Of a stretch of 64,000 nt of DNA, positions 44,594 through 55,282 are shown in pieces. Every line of letters starts with the position of its first letter. The stretch's first letter is position 1. The stretch is taken from contig JANATG010000003.1 in assembly GCA_029449235.1 (NCBI GenBank), forward strand, positions 1,736,001 through 1,800,000, in the 5' to 3' direction. The notes under the pieces were generated by a model. That model worked only from the letters and a program-made list of their open reading frames with translations, did not search any database and was not told where the DNA came from. A program made the position numbers and the translations under genes. This stretch comes from Linnemannia schmuckeri. Its lineage: Eukaryota; Mortierellomycota; Mortierellomycetes; Mortierellales; Mortierellaceae.

Positions 44594-46002
44594 ATGGCCA
44601 ACAGTACCGTCGTATGTTACACTCATGTCTTTCACACTCAACGTTCTGATAGAGTAAGATCTATTTATGATTTTGGACGAACCATCGCAACTCATCAACC
44701 TCACTCTTTGACGTTCTTTGAATATAGACTGCGGTTTACCGGTTCGTCATCGACGACGTGATCACCAACGTCCGCCGCGACTTTGAGGACATGGGCGTCG
44801 ACGAGACTATTATGCATGAGCTGCAGAGAGTAAGCGACCGAGTTTTTTATGTCACTCTGGAATCTGCAATTCAGATCACCAAACCACGCCAGTCAGTCGA
44901 CACTCTTGCATACGTTTCCAAGGAAACTGCCTAACAGTCATACTCATTTTCCATCATGCCTTAATGGTTTTTTCTTTTATGTAGTCGTGGGAAGCAAAGC
45001 TTGCTCAGTCCAAGGTGACTGCCAACCAGCCTGCAGAGCCAGCCGCGGCAGTCGAGTCGTACCCATTCGAGGAGCCAGCCTACGAACAGCCAACCACTTC
45101 TTCAGCCCAGACATCCAGCTCTGCCCCCGCCCCAGCTCCCGCTGCTACTACTGCCAGTGCTCCTGTCCCTACTACTTCGGCGGCTGTTCACCCACCCACT
45201 CTGCCACCTCTTCCTTCCTTGCCTCTTCCTCCTGTTCCTGTCGCACCGCCAGCATCTGCTCCCGTAAGCAAACCATACTTTATTCATTTTATTATTATTT
45301 CTGGTGGCAAAAAAAATATGTCAACGCGATTTATTAACGCGCTTTTTACGTTTTTTTGATGTTCAACTTGCATAGGCGTACAACTATCGCGTGGAACAGA
45401 CGCCAGCAGCCAACCTCGCCAATTCGACCACGCTACAGGGAGATCACGGCAGTGTCGGCAGACCCCAGCAGTATGCGCCATCTCGCGGAGGCATTTCGCT
45501 TCCTGGTGGAGGTCGCAACGGAGCAAACAGCAGCAACGCCAGCAACAACAACAACATTCCTCAGCACGATGGACCAGCTGATGCCGAGACTGTTGAGCTG
45601 GAGATGATGAACAGACAGGAACTGGATGCATACATCGAAAAAATGATTCAGAAGGGCAAAGAACAAGAAGGCGAGATGACGTTTACGTTGACCATGTCGG
45701 ATCGTGCTGCGCGCAAGATGAAGCGCGACGGCTTGGGACCAATGGAAGGGTTCTCGATTGGGCAGGTGGATGGTGGAGACGATGATGACAACAACGGAAC
45801 GGAGGATGATACAGGACTGGGGTCGGACCTGGATGACAGCGATGGAGATATGGATGAGGAGTCGGACAATATCGTGCTTTGCCAGTACGACAAGGTGTCG
45901 AGGACCAAGAGCAAGTGGAAGTGTGTTCTTAAGGATGGCATCATGCTGATCAATGGTCGCGACTATCTCTTCCACAAGGCCAATGGTGACTTTGAGTGGT
46001 AG
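44594..46002 (+). CDS. TOA1: Transcription initiation factor IIA large (alpha/beta) subunit
   Basis: Four exons (44594-44611, 44728-44829, 44985-45263, 45376-46002) sum to 1026 bp, giving 341 aa. The N-terminal four-helix-bundle part reads VYRFVIDDVITNVRRDFEDM, then GVDETIMHELQRSWEAKL. A long linker rich in Ala, Pro, Thr, Ser and Asn follows. An acidic stretch (GLGSDLDDSDGDMDEESDNI) precedes the conserved C-terminal beta-barrel (CQYDKVSRTKSKWKCVLKDG, then INGRDYLFHKANGDFEW). The protein pairs with TFIIA gamma and contacts TBP and DNA upstream of the TATA box. In animals this subunit is cleaved by taspase; I see no clear cleavage motif here. An AATAAA-like signal follows near 46160. Confidence 0.95.
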
Positions 46003-47257
46003 ATGTAACTCTTTCTCATTTGATTCTCTTTTTGCTCTTTATTCTTTTACTCTCGCTGTTGTTCTTCTTCACCTCTATTTCTGTACACTAGCCCACTCTT
46101 TTCTGTTTTTCTTTTTTTTTTGTTTTGTGTTGACAAAAAGGGAAAAAAAGGATTCAAAAAAATAAACAAAAACACAAAAAACTGTACTTCAACATGAAGG
46201 GATTGCCTGTTAAAACGATACTCTAACAATGAAAAGAAAATAAAAGAAAAAAGAATGTGGTATTGTATGTGTGTCTTTTGTATGTGAGCAATTGGAGCTC
46301 GGATAGCGATTGTTTTGCTTGTTTGCTTACCTTGAAAAATGAAAGAACGAGAAAGAGAAGAGTGAGAGAGCAAACAAGGCAATTCAAATAGCAAAAACAA
46401 ACAAGGAAGTAGAGCACTGACAAATGGAGTAGGGGGCACGACAAATAACAAACTGACTACTACAAGTGCCCATGCTGTCCACCACTCGAGTGCATGGCCG
46501 AGAAGATGCGAAATGAAATTTTGCTCTCATCTCCCGCCCCATCCACATCTCGGTTTTTTCATAGGCCAAGCCAAGCGAGATGACAGGGCGTCAAATAAGG
46601 TCGTGTTGTGGCTAGTTGGTCGTTGCTCGGATGCACCTCTTTTGAGTTAGTCAAGCGACTTTATTATTAGTGTAGTAGGTCCATTCGTTCGCACCCATCC
46701 ATCATCCTCCCTTTTCTTTTTCCTCTCTTTGCTCTTCCTCTTTACTCGTTCTCTTCTTCTCTTCCTCTACCTTCTCTTTCCTCTCCTCCCCTTCCTTCTC
46801 TTCCTCTTCTCTCCCTTGTCATCGTTAACCCTCCCTTCTCCCATCATCTTCCATCAATATTCCTTTTACCTTCTATCCTCTCATCGCCACTCTCAGTCCT
46901 CTCTCCCTCTCTTTATTTCTTTTGCTCATCGCTCGCCCGCTCGCTTCGTTATTATTACTTCACTGGAGTTTTCGTCCTCCGCGGGAGCGTCTATATTAAC
47001 ACAACTTACATACGACAACAAATAACATCCTGCCTACCTGCCTGCCTGCCTGCATACCCCTACCTTCGCTTCCTTGGACAAAACAGCCCTTTTGTCGACT
47101 CTTGTCCTCCCTTCAACTCCATTCTCTTCGTCATACTTCTCTTCTCACTCTTCGAGTTATACTTTTTTCCCCTCGCTTTTTTCATTTGTATCCTCCTTCC
47201 TCTCTTTCTTCCTCCTTGCACACTTTTGCTTACCCTTTTGATATACACCCCTGACTC
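46003..47257. promoter_or_regulatory. Intergenic: long pyrimidine-rich leader before the methyltransferase gene
   Basis: The left part is the TFIIA large-subunit 3' region (T- and A-runs near 46110-46190). From about 46690 to 47250 the plus strand is almost continuous C/T, typical of a strongly expressed fungal promoter or leader, with a CCTGCCTG microsatellite near 47030-47053. No exon is supported. Confidence 0.45.
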
Positions 47258-48052
47258 GTGCTCGTCGTCCTCCTGTTCTTCTTGTTCAACTTTCTACCCC
47301 CCTACTTTCCCGCTCGTCCCCCCTCCTCTTCTCCACAAACGGATCCCTCACGGTCCTTTCAGTCGCAGCTCCAGCAGCAGCACCAGCACCAGCAGCAACA
47401 ACCGCAGTCGTCGTCGTCGCCTTCACCGTCGTCGTCGCTGCCCCAGTGGTCTCCTCTTCCTCAACAACAACAACAACCTCTTCCCCGACCTGAGACCGAC
47501 AAGGTTGTCCTCACCTCCACGCTGCACCATCATCCATACCACAACCACACCCACAACCAACACCAGCACCTCCACAACCACCATCAGAGCCATCACAAGC
47601 AGCACCAGCACCAGCACCAGCTGCGTCCTCTTTCGTCCTCCTCGTCCTCAAGCCCCTTTGCTGGCCCTAATAACATAAGCAGCAGCAATAACAACTACAG
47701 CTACAATTACAACCATCAACAACACTCACTGGTTGTCACCAACACCAACTACCTCCACGACCCTTCTTACGCCCACTTTCACGGCCACGGCCTTGCTCAC
47801 GGCCTCCTTTCCTCCTCCTCCGCGCATCATCATCATCAAGCAGCACTAGCAGCAGCGGCAGCAGCAGCTTCTGGATCGATCCTTGTCGTCTCTCAGTCCT
47901 CCTCCTCGTCTCCTTCCCCCACCCCCGCGGCAACTTCGACACGTCCTTTATCGTCCGATCATCATCCCTCTTCACTTCCTCCTCCTGCTCCTTTCTTATT
48001 GACGACTTCAAACAACCAAAACGAAGACGATCATCAACACCATCCCTCGATC
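47258..48052 (+). other. Possible N-terminal extension of the methyltransferase (His/Gln/Ser-rich open frame)
   Basis: This stretch stays open in frame with the methyltransferase and would add 265 residues rich in His, Gln, Asn and Ser, built on CAC/CAA/CAG and TCC/TCG triplets. Its first 20 residues are hydrophobic (MLVVLLFFLFNFLPPYF) and derive from a pyrimidine-rich leader, so they are probably accidental. No domain is present. Whether it is coding or leader cannot be decided from sequence. Confidence 0.35.
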
Positions 48053-48658
48053 ATGGGCAATACAAAGTCTCGACACCAGCAACAACAGCAAGGCCAATAT
48101 TACCAAAAGTCATCGTCCAGGAACGGAACAGGACAGGATCGCGTACGAGCCAGCAAATACATGAATACCGGCAGCAACAGTCGTCAACAACAGCAATACC
48201 ACAACCAGCAACAACAGTCGCCTCTTCTTAACGACAGTGGGCACTATTCCATCCACGGCTTTATGGCCTCGCCGTCGTCACCTATTGATCGGTCAGATAC
48301 TCCTACGATCAATGGCGCCGGTGGTGGTGCTCCTGGAGGAGGCCTTGGCTGGAATCACCCCAACCTGTCAAGTCCGGGACGGCTGGATCAGACCAAGAAG
48401 CCCTCAGACTCTAGTCTTCACTTTCAATTCCAACACGGCGCTCGTAACAACAACAGCAGTAATAGTAAAGGAGCAACGAGTGGCCATCCTTCAGGACCAT
48501 CTGCAGGAGCGGGAGGAGGAGGAACAGGTCGACTTAGTGCGGGAATTCGTATTTCAGGAACAATACCCATGACAACAGCAGTAGGTCAAGGTCAAGCTTA
48601 CGACGGTCTAAACGACGGATATGGCTATGACAGCAACAATTATCATAGCTATTTCAAT

Positions 48659-48694
<36 letters not shown>

Positions 48695-50816
48695 ACGACA
48701 AGTGATCAGGAAATGTTGTCTATAGCGATGCATCCCTCTTCACAACAGCAACAACAGACCATGTACAACAAGCAACAGCAACAAGGCTCAGATCAAAAGT
48801 CTCTGTCGATCCCCCCTCACCACCTCCTCCAGGCCAACGACAGGATGTCTCAGCAGCAACACCATTACCCCACCGACCACGTGGCCACAGGAATGAGAAG
48901 CTCGGTTTCGATCCCCAACAACGTCGCTGCCCCTTATACCGAGGAGGGCATTATGGCCTCGTCTATCGCTGCTATGAACCTGACCGACCGGCAACAGCAA
49001 CAACAACAGCAACAACAACAGCAACAACAACAGCAACAACAACAGCTAAATATGCGAATCCAGAACCAATACCAGGATCACCAGCGCAACTCGAACATGC
49101 CGTCATATTACTACCAACAGGGATCGGCCAACAACAGTCGACAAGGCAGTATACTGAACGCTCAAGGAGTCAGTCCAACCCCTCTCGCCATACGGAACGA
49201 CTCCTTCTCAAAGGTGGACCAGCAACAACAGCAACAACAACAGCAATATTACCTCCAGAACGACGCCGCACATTACGCCCACCAGGATTCGACAGCCTAC
49301 CAGCCAAAACAACCACAACAACAATCATATTACCAACAACAACAACAGCAACAGCCACGCCTGACAAACACATACCCCGCAGAGGCACAACGCGAACGAC
49401 TTTCAAACAACAATGGCCCCACTGCTACAACAACTCCAAAACCATCGGCCTTCCTGGCAAGCGCAGGACCTCTGATCGACATGGGATCTTCTTCACAACG
49501 CCCGCCCACAGCCGACCAGGTCTTTGCCCGCCTGGCGAGACAGTTCCCAACCAATCCTCGCGAAACCGAGAAGCGGGAACGAATCTATCGTTGGCTAGGC
49601 CATATTGTCGAGTCTCTTACGTTTAATCCTGATACTGAAACGCCTGGATTTATTATACCCGTCTATCCTGATGAACTTGACCACCCTGAATCGTAAGTTG
49701 GCGGGGGGGGGGGGGGGGGGGGGGGTGTTTGTGGGGTTTTGCGTTTGTGTGTTCTTGACATTATGTTTGTTTCGTTAGTGATGCCGCTATTTTGCTTAGC
49801 GTTTCGTTTTTGTGTGAACTTTTTTGTCTTGTCTCTCAAATCGAACTCTCATTTTTCCTTGTTACCCCTGTGTCTATTCTTCATTGTACTTACGTAATTA
49901 TTGCTTTTGGAAAACCCTCAAAATTAGGCCGTTTTATGTTGACAGGATCACGTATGAGCTGGATTTGATGGCACCGATTGCAAAGCCCTTCCGCAAGGCC
50001 ATCGATATCTATTGTGCCTCTGGTGACTGGGCCATGGTGAGCAACAATCTACTTTTGTTGCCTTCTTGGATGGCATTGTGTATATTCAAGGTGTATCTCG
50101 CAGATGGACTGTATATGTTTCTAACCGTCTGTCTCTATGTACACTATCGATGTATATAATAGGATATGGCGATCAAATACCCTAGAACATTGGTGTATGC
50201 TCTTGATTCACTGCTAAACACCTCACACTTGCCACTCCGAATCCCCGAGAACTGCAAATTCCGCATGCGTGACGCCCGCGATCAGGAGGGAGAGTTTGAC
50301 CTTGTTCACCAGCGACTGGGCGCGTTCAGAACACCTATCCAGGAATGGACACCCCATTTCGCAGAAATGCGTCGACTCACCCGACCCGGCGGATGGATCC
50401 AGATGGCTGAATCTGATGGAATGGTCGTCCGTGCCGGTCTCGAGACTGCAAAGGTCAACCGGTGGGTCGAGCAGGCCGCCCTAAGCTCGGGACTCAACCC
50501 TTCACAGCTGATGGGTGCCCTCATGCCGACTGTCTTGGGTGCCGGATTGATCAACGTGGAATGCTATGATTATAGTATCCCTCTGGGCGAGTGGGCAGGA
50601 TTGAGGGGCCAGGTGGCGATGAGATCGTATCTTGAGATGGTCGAGTCGTTGAAGGAGGAGATCATTGACATGAACCGGTTGGAGGAGGGGCTCTTTGAGG
50701 AGACGATGGAGATGATGAAGATGGAGTGTCAGGAAGAGAAGGCCGAGCTGATTATGAGAGTTATCTGTGCACAAAAACCGCCTATTACTGATGACCTCTG
50801 GAGGACTACCCGTTAA
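48053..50816 (+). CDS. LaeA/TAM-like SAM-dependent methyltransferase with Q/N-rich N-terminus
   Basis: Exons 48053-49692, 49946-50036 and 50163-50816 sum to 2385 bp, giving 794 aa from the preferred start MGNTKSRHQQQQQ, which fits an N-myristoylation signal (MGxxxS). The frame is open back to ATG 47258, which would give 1059 aa with an added His/Gln/Ser-rich leader. The first 480 residues are low-complexity and include an Asn tract near 48657-48692 and 18 Gln at 48992-49045. The folded part starts about SADQVFARLARQF-like text at 49510 (TADQVFARLARQFPTNPRET, then ERIYRWLGHI). It continues ITYELDLMAPIAKPFRKAID, MDMAIKYPRTLVYALDS, FDLVHQRLGAF and EMRRLTRPGGWIQMAESDG, the usual late motifs of the family. 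Motif I is atypical (AIDIYCASGDWAM). A regulatory role like LaeA is inference. Confidence 0.8.
48657..48692 (+). repeat. AAC repeat coding for an Asn tract
   Basis: A nearly pure AAC trinucleotide run in frame, giving about 12 to 14 Asn in the methyltransferase N-terminal region. Confidence 0.8.
48992..49045 (+). repeat. CAG/CAA repeat coding for 18 Gln
   Basis: An in-frame run of mixed CAA and CAG codons in the methyltransferase N-terminal region. Mixed codons suggest selection for glutamine or an old expansion rather than a fresh slippage event. Confidence 0.85.
49703..49725 (+). repeat. G23 homopolymer inside the methyltransferase first intron
   Basis: An uninterrupted run of 23 G starts ten bases after the splice donor at 49693. 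Confidence 0.95.
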
Positions 50817-51959
50817 GCAACCATGTAGATGTCCTTTTTTTTTCTTCCTAGTTTCGTACTTTCTTTTTTATGTCTCGTTGTATTGTTTCTTACTTCTTAT
50901 TGTTCTTGTCACTTTCTTACCCGTGTTGTTACTATTACCCTGTACTTCTTTTTTTGTCCTCGATTTTCCCCCTCCCTTATTTAACTGATCAACACTCTCT
51001 TTTTTTTCGCCTTCTTTCTTCTCCATCTTTGCTCACATGCATGAATTTCTATTTATTTTCATTTTATTTTTTTACCCATTTCAGATCTCACTTTGTACAC
51101 TAGGACAAAAAAAAACGATAAAGAAGCAAAAACATTACAAGCCTTTAGTTGGGATTGACGTCTGAGACACGCGATACATGGAGTAGACTGGAGGGGAGTG
51201 ACCCTGGTTCCTTTTTTTTGGTGAGAATCTATGACGTTTGTGTAAAATCACCTAGATTTGAAGCGCGGCATGCTTGCCTTCACATCTTTCTTCTCTCTCC
51301 GAGAAGTTTAAGAAAATACGGAATTGACCGACAACAAAGAACCGTCAGGCTTACGTCAACTCAGGGGTGGCTGAACTGATGGGAATAATAAATATCCTTC
51401 TATAGGCTTGTCGCGTCTGCTTTGTCTGCTGCGCTTGAGTAAAAGGCGTTGTTGGGGATTTCGAAAAATAAAATAAAATAAAATAAAAAAAAAAAAAAGC
51501 CTTCACAAGGAATGTAGTGGCCAATTATATAAAGAATGTCTTTCAGGCACTCTGCTCGTCTTTCTTTCTTCTCCTCATCCCTCTCAAAGCCAACCCGCCT
51601 CCTCCTTTTCCCGCCACACTATCAACCTTTTCCTTCCTCACCCCTTCTCCATTGGGGCTCATCCAGCTTTCTGGGAAGGGGATCATATGGCGATCCATTC
51701 ATTCTCCTGCTGAGACACCCCGTCATGCCTCGCCTACAGTCAACAGCTTCCCTTGTCGATTCCCTCAAGTCCCGCCCCTCCCTGTTTCCGCCTCTCCGTA
51801 TCTCAACAAGATGTCAATCTATCCTTCATAACATCTCACGGAAATCTTTCTCTCCTTCCAGTCGTCTTTGGTTATTGAGTACGCCCCCCCCCCCCTTGTC
51901 ACCCCAAGTAGACTTCCATGTCAGCTATCGACACTCATCGGGTTCCCAACGACGGTCCC

Positions 51960-52640
51960 CACGTCTATCGGCACTCCTTGTCTTTCATCTTCCATCCTCC
52001 TCCTCCTTCTCTTTCCACGAGGCCATCTGTAGTCCGTCATATCATCCATCACAGTAATTAATCGTCGAGTGCAGGGGTGATCATTTGAGTTATCGATCCT
52101 GGTCGCTTCAATCATTCAATCGGTAGTGTCGCTCGGTCGTCTTACAAGGTTCATTTATTCGAGGTCATGCTCTGAACACGATAAATCGATCAACCCGTCA
52201 GATGTGCGAGCCATCCTAGCCCTCTGCATCGTCCTTGAACTTGATCATCCTTGTCTTCTTCTCCTGGGCTTGCCGTCGCTGCCTCCTCCTCCTTGTCCCC
52301 ATCCTTTTTCCGGCATCTCATTCGTCACAATAATTAATCGTCCGGTGCGGTGGCGTGACTCATCGAACGTATCGATGGAATCATTATAACCTGGTCGGTC
52401 GGTGGGTCTGTCGGTCGGTCGGTCTCTCGTTTGTCCCTGCAAGACAAATATCCGAGCTGAGCTTTTGATACAAACATCTCATTGGATCGTCCCATGTTCA
52501 ATCCCACATCATCCTCGCTCTCACTCTTGCCCTCACCCTCGCACTTTTCTGCTTCTTTGCTCACTGGGATTCTTGAGGATCTTCTTCTCCTGGTCTTGCC
52601 CCCGTCTCCTTGACCTGTCCTCTTTTCAAATCCCGGGACC
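51960..52640. repeat. Weak, degenerate tandem repeat with a period of about 300 bp
   Basis: Segments near 52045-52070 and 52325-52350 share ATAATTAATCGTC-like cores (AGTAATTAATCGTCGAGTGC against AATAATTAATCGTCCGGTGC), each preceded by a CATCCTCCTCC-like C/T block. Segments near 52255 and 52575 share CTTCTTCTCCTGG. The copies are too diverged to define exact borders. Confidence 0.35.
52393..52425 (+). repeat. GGTC/GTCG tetranucleotide microsatellite
   Basis: An imperfect run of GGTC units (GGTCGGTCGGTGGGTCTGTC and onward) in the gene-poor interval. Confidence 0.8.
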
Positions 52641-53356
52641 TCTATCATGTCGATCAAGTTATCGTGGATATCCAAGTTGTCTCTCATTTCGCTCGTTTCA
52701 AGTATCTGAGGATCAAGTCGATCGTGGATTGGTGACCTCCCGATGACTTGGCGCTCACTGGTGAACAGCCAGAGTATCCACATCTCTTGGCATCACAAGT
52801 TTGGTCGAGGGTGGTCTTAGTCATCCTCGTTCAGCTCTGACCCTCGATTGTTTCAAATTGATCATCTGGTTCGTCTCCTTTGGTTTACCGCCTGGCATTC
52901 ATCACTCACCTCATGATCCTTCAATAACCGATCCAGGAACGAAAAAGAGGAGGTGGAGTTTTTGGCCGTCATGATCGCCGCCGCTCTTTGCCTCTGCTTT
53001 CTTGTCTCATAACGTTGACTCGATACTATCCGAAGCCATCTTTCATTAAAATATTACCGGTCTGTTTCAATTTTTGATAATAGGAAGCCCTGGGACTATC
53101 AAGATTTGGGAGTTGTTCTTTATCCTCTTCCAATCCTCCTCCACTTTCTTTTCCACCTTTCAAATGTTACCTCCTCCCCCTACCTTCCTTAACGTCTTTT
53201 AACCTAGTCGTAAATTTTCCACTACCTGCATCTTTGAAGCTTTGTCTTGTCACTTATACGAATAATTGAAAATAAAATATTATGATTTTTTTTTTCTGGC
53301 TGTTGCTTTGTGTACTTCTTTGAAAAGTGGTGGGACATTTCTTTGATTCGTAAATG

Positions 53357-53391
<35 letters not shown>
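53357..53391 (+). repeat. A35 homopolymer
   Basis: An uninterrupted run of 35 A, the longest homopolymer in the window. A non-LTR retroelement tail was considered, but no coding remnant or target-site duplication was seen. Confidence 0.95.
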
Positions 53392-53394
<3 letters not shown>

Positions 53395-54634
53395 TGCGCA
53401 TGCAAAACGCGAACCCTCCTTCTCTTTGTACCAGCAAATCGACATTTGATTGATCGTACATAGCAATAACGAACACACGTACACAAACAACCCACTCCTG
53501 GTGGAGAGTCGAGAGATGAACTGAGGAAAAAAATCACCTTGGAATTCCATGACAACAATGGATGTCTTCTTCTGCGAGGAAAAAAAAAAAAAAAAAAAGA
53601 GGCGAAAAGGAAGACGGTGTCATCACAAGAATACGGAACTCCGATCACTATTTCTATTTGTTTTGTTAGTACCCGAGCGCAATATCACCGTGAAACCCTA
53701 TTTGTTCTCAAAACAAAAGCGCGCGAAACAAAAAGGGCCATGGCCTTACAATGGTAACAAAACGCTGACGCCGATGGTGTGAAGAAATGTATGGGCTACA
53801 AAAAACACCAAGAGAAAAATGCTATTCGTCACTTTTCTCTTTCTTGTCTCCTTACTCTTCACACATCCATCGACGACACCCTCTTCCCTCACCCACCTCT
53901 CCCTACTTGCGGTGTTGCGACATTCTATTGATCCCCCACCCCTTAGGATGAGTTTTCACTCTTGATCAAGCATATCTCTCCTGGCAGCGAAACACGCACT
54001 TTTCATTAGTTCTTCTTCGTTCGAGTCGCATCTCGCATCCCCGCTTTCTCAATTCATTTTCATTTGTATCGCTCTGCGCGTGCCAGCAAAAACTATCATC
54101 CTCCTCGTCATTGCACATTCTTTTTTCTGATCCTCGCTATTGATCGATTCAGCTCTTCTTTACATCAGTTGACAATCGGAAGTCATGAAATTTCCTATCA
54201 GCCTATCACCAGCGCCCCAAGGACAAAGCCTCGTCTCGTTGGATTTCTCAAACTGCTAAAGAAAGGTAATATTTGACAACGAAACAAAAAAGAGGATAAT
54301 GAGCACAGTTGAGACACCTTTGGTTCTTTCCTATTCTCCCGTGTCTATTCATTCTGACTCCTATTGTTTTGTGCTTTTATTCATTTGCTTATGCAAATAG
54401 GCTCGCAATCTTTCCTGGCAGGGATCGCTCGGATAGGGAGGGTGCGTACCCCGTATCCTCCTTTTTTTCTCAGTCGTGCTTTCTATCCGAGGTCACCTTG
54501 GAGTCAGTCGATGTCTCGGGCTGCCCCCTCTCATTCTCCTCATTCTTATTTTCAAGGTAACACCGATCGTCTCACGCAGATGGACATTTCCTCCCTGTGC
54601 GTAAAGATTCTGCAAGATGTCCTTCGCCGATACG

Positions 54635-54658
54635 CCCCCCCCCCCCCCCCCCCCCCCC
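54635..54658 (+). repeat. C24 homopolymer
   Basis: An uninterrupted run of 24 C in the gene-poor interval, the counterpart in length of the G23 run at 49703. Confidence 0.95.
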
Positions 54659-55282
54659 TTCAACTCGTATGATTTGCGAGCTTAGTAGGCGGTCCTGTCG
54701 TTCTCAGAAATATTCATAAGTGCCGCACACATTTTTGTCAACGCGATCGGCTTCAAAAAACAAACATGTCTATAGATCCATTATAAGTAGTTTTTATTTT
54801 TTTACTTATGCCCTTTGGTCCAAAAATAAAAAAAAACCGTGTTTTCTAATTGTTTCGAGTAATACTCTTGTTCGTTGTTGTTCAGAAATAGGTTTTGTGT
54901 ACACACTTTTTTGATTTTTTTTTTATTTTGGATGAACAAAACCATGGCACATATTAGCAAACGTGAACATACCGACAAGTTTATGAGTCGGTTGATAGGA
55001 GAAGAAAATATACACTCCACTGATCAATCAAGGCCATACTTCACGTCTTGAATTTTTTTGGTGGCAAATCACATTGCAAAATCAATTCACGATTCCCAAA
55101 ACTGACGAGAGACGCGTCGACGCATTTTTCGACAAAGAACAAGGTAAAAAAATATATTATGGTAAAAGTGTAGAAAAGAATTAGAAAAAAGAGTTGCAAA
55201 AGTTGTACAGGAAGTCCTTTTTGGTGGTATAAAAAATTCAAAACGATCAATCGATATAAGCCTCGCGCTCTACTCTCCGCAT

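Larger units (their letters stand above)
50817..55282. other. Gene-poor 4.5-kb interval
   Basis: I found no exon set that I can support on either strand. The content is T/C-rich sequence (50820-51100), an AAAAT run (51465-51500), weak degenerate repeats (51.9-52.8 kb), an A35 run (53357-53391), an A-run near 53580-53598, a C24 run (54635-54658) and an AT-rich tail (54730-55260). Short frames on the minus strand at 52250-52780 are Asp/Arg/Thr-rich and have no recognisable domain. Confidence 0.5.

Noticed and set aside
53357..53391. A35 run as the tail of a non-LTR retroelement or a processed pseudogene
   Set aside because: No reverse transcriptase or spliced-gene remnant was seen next to it and no target-site duplication was found by eye.
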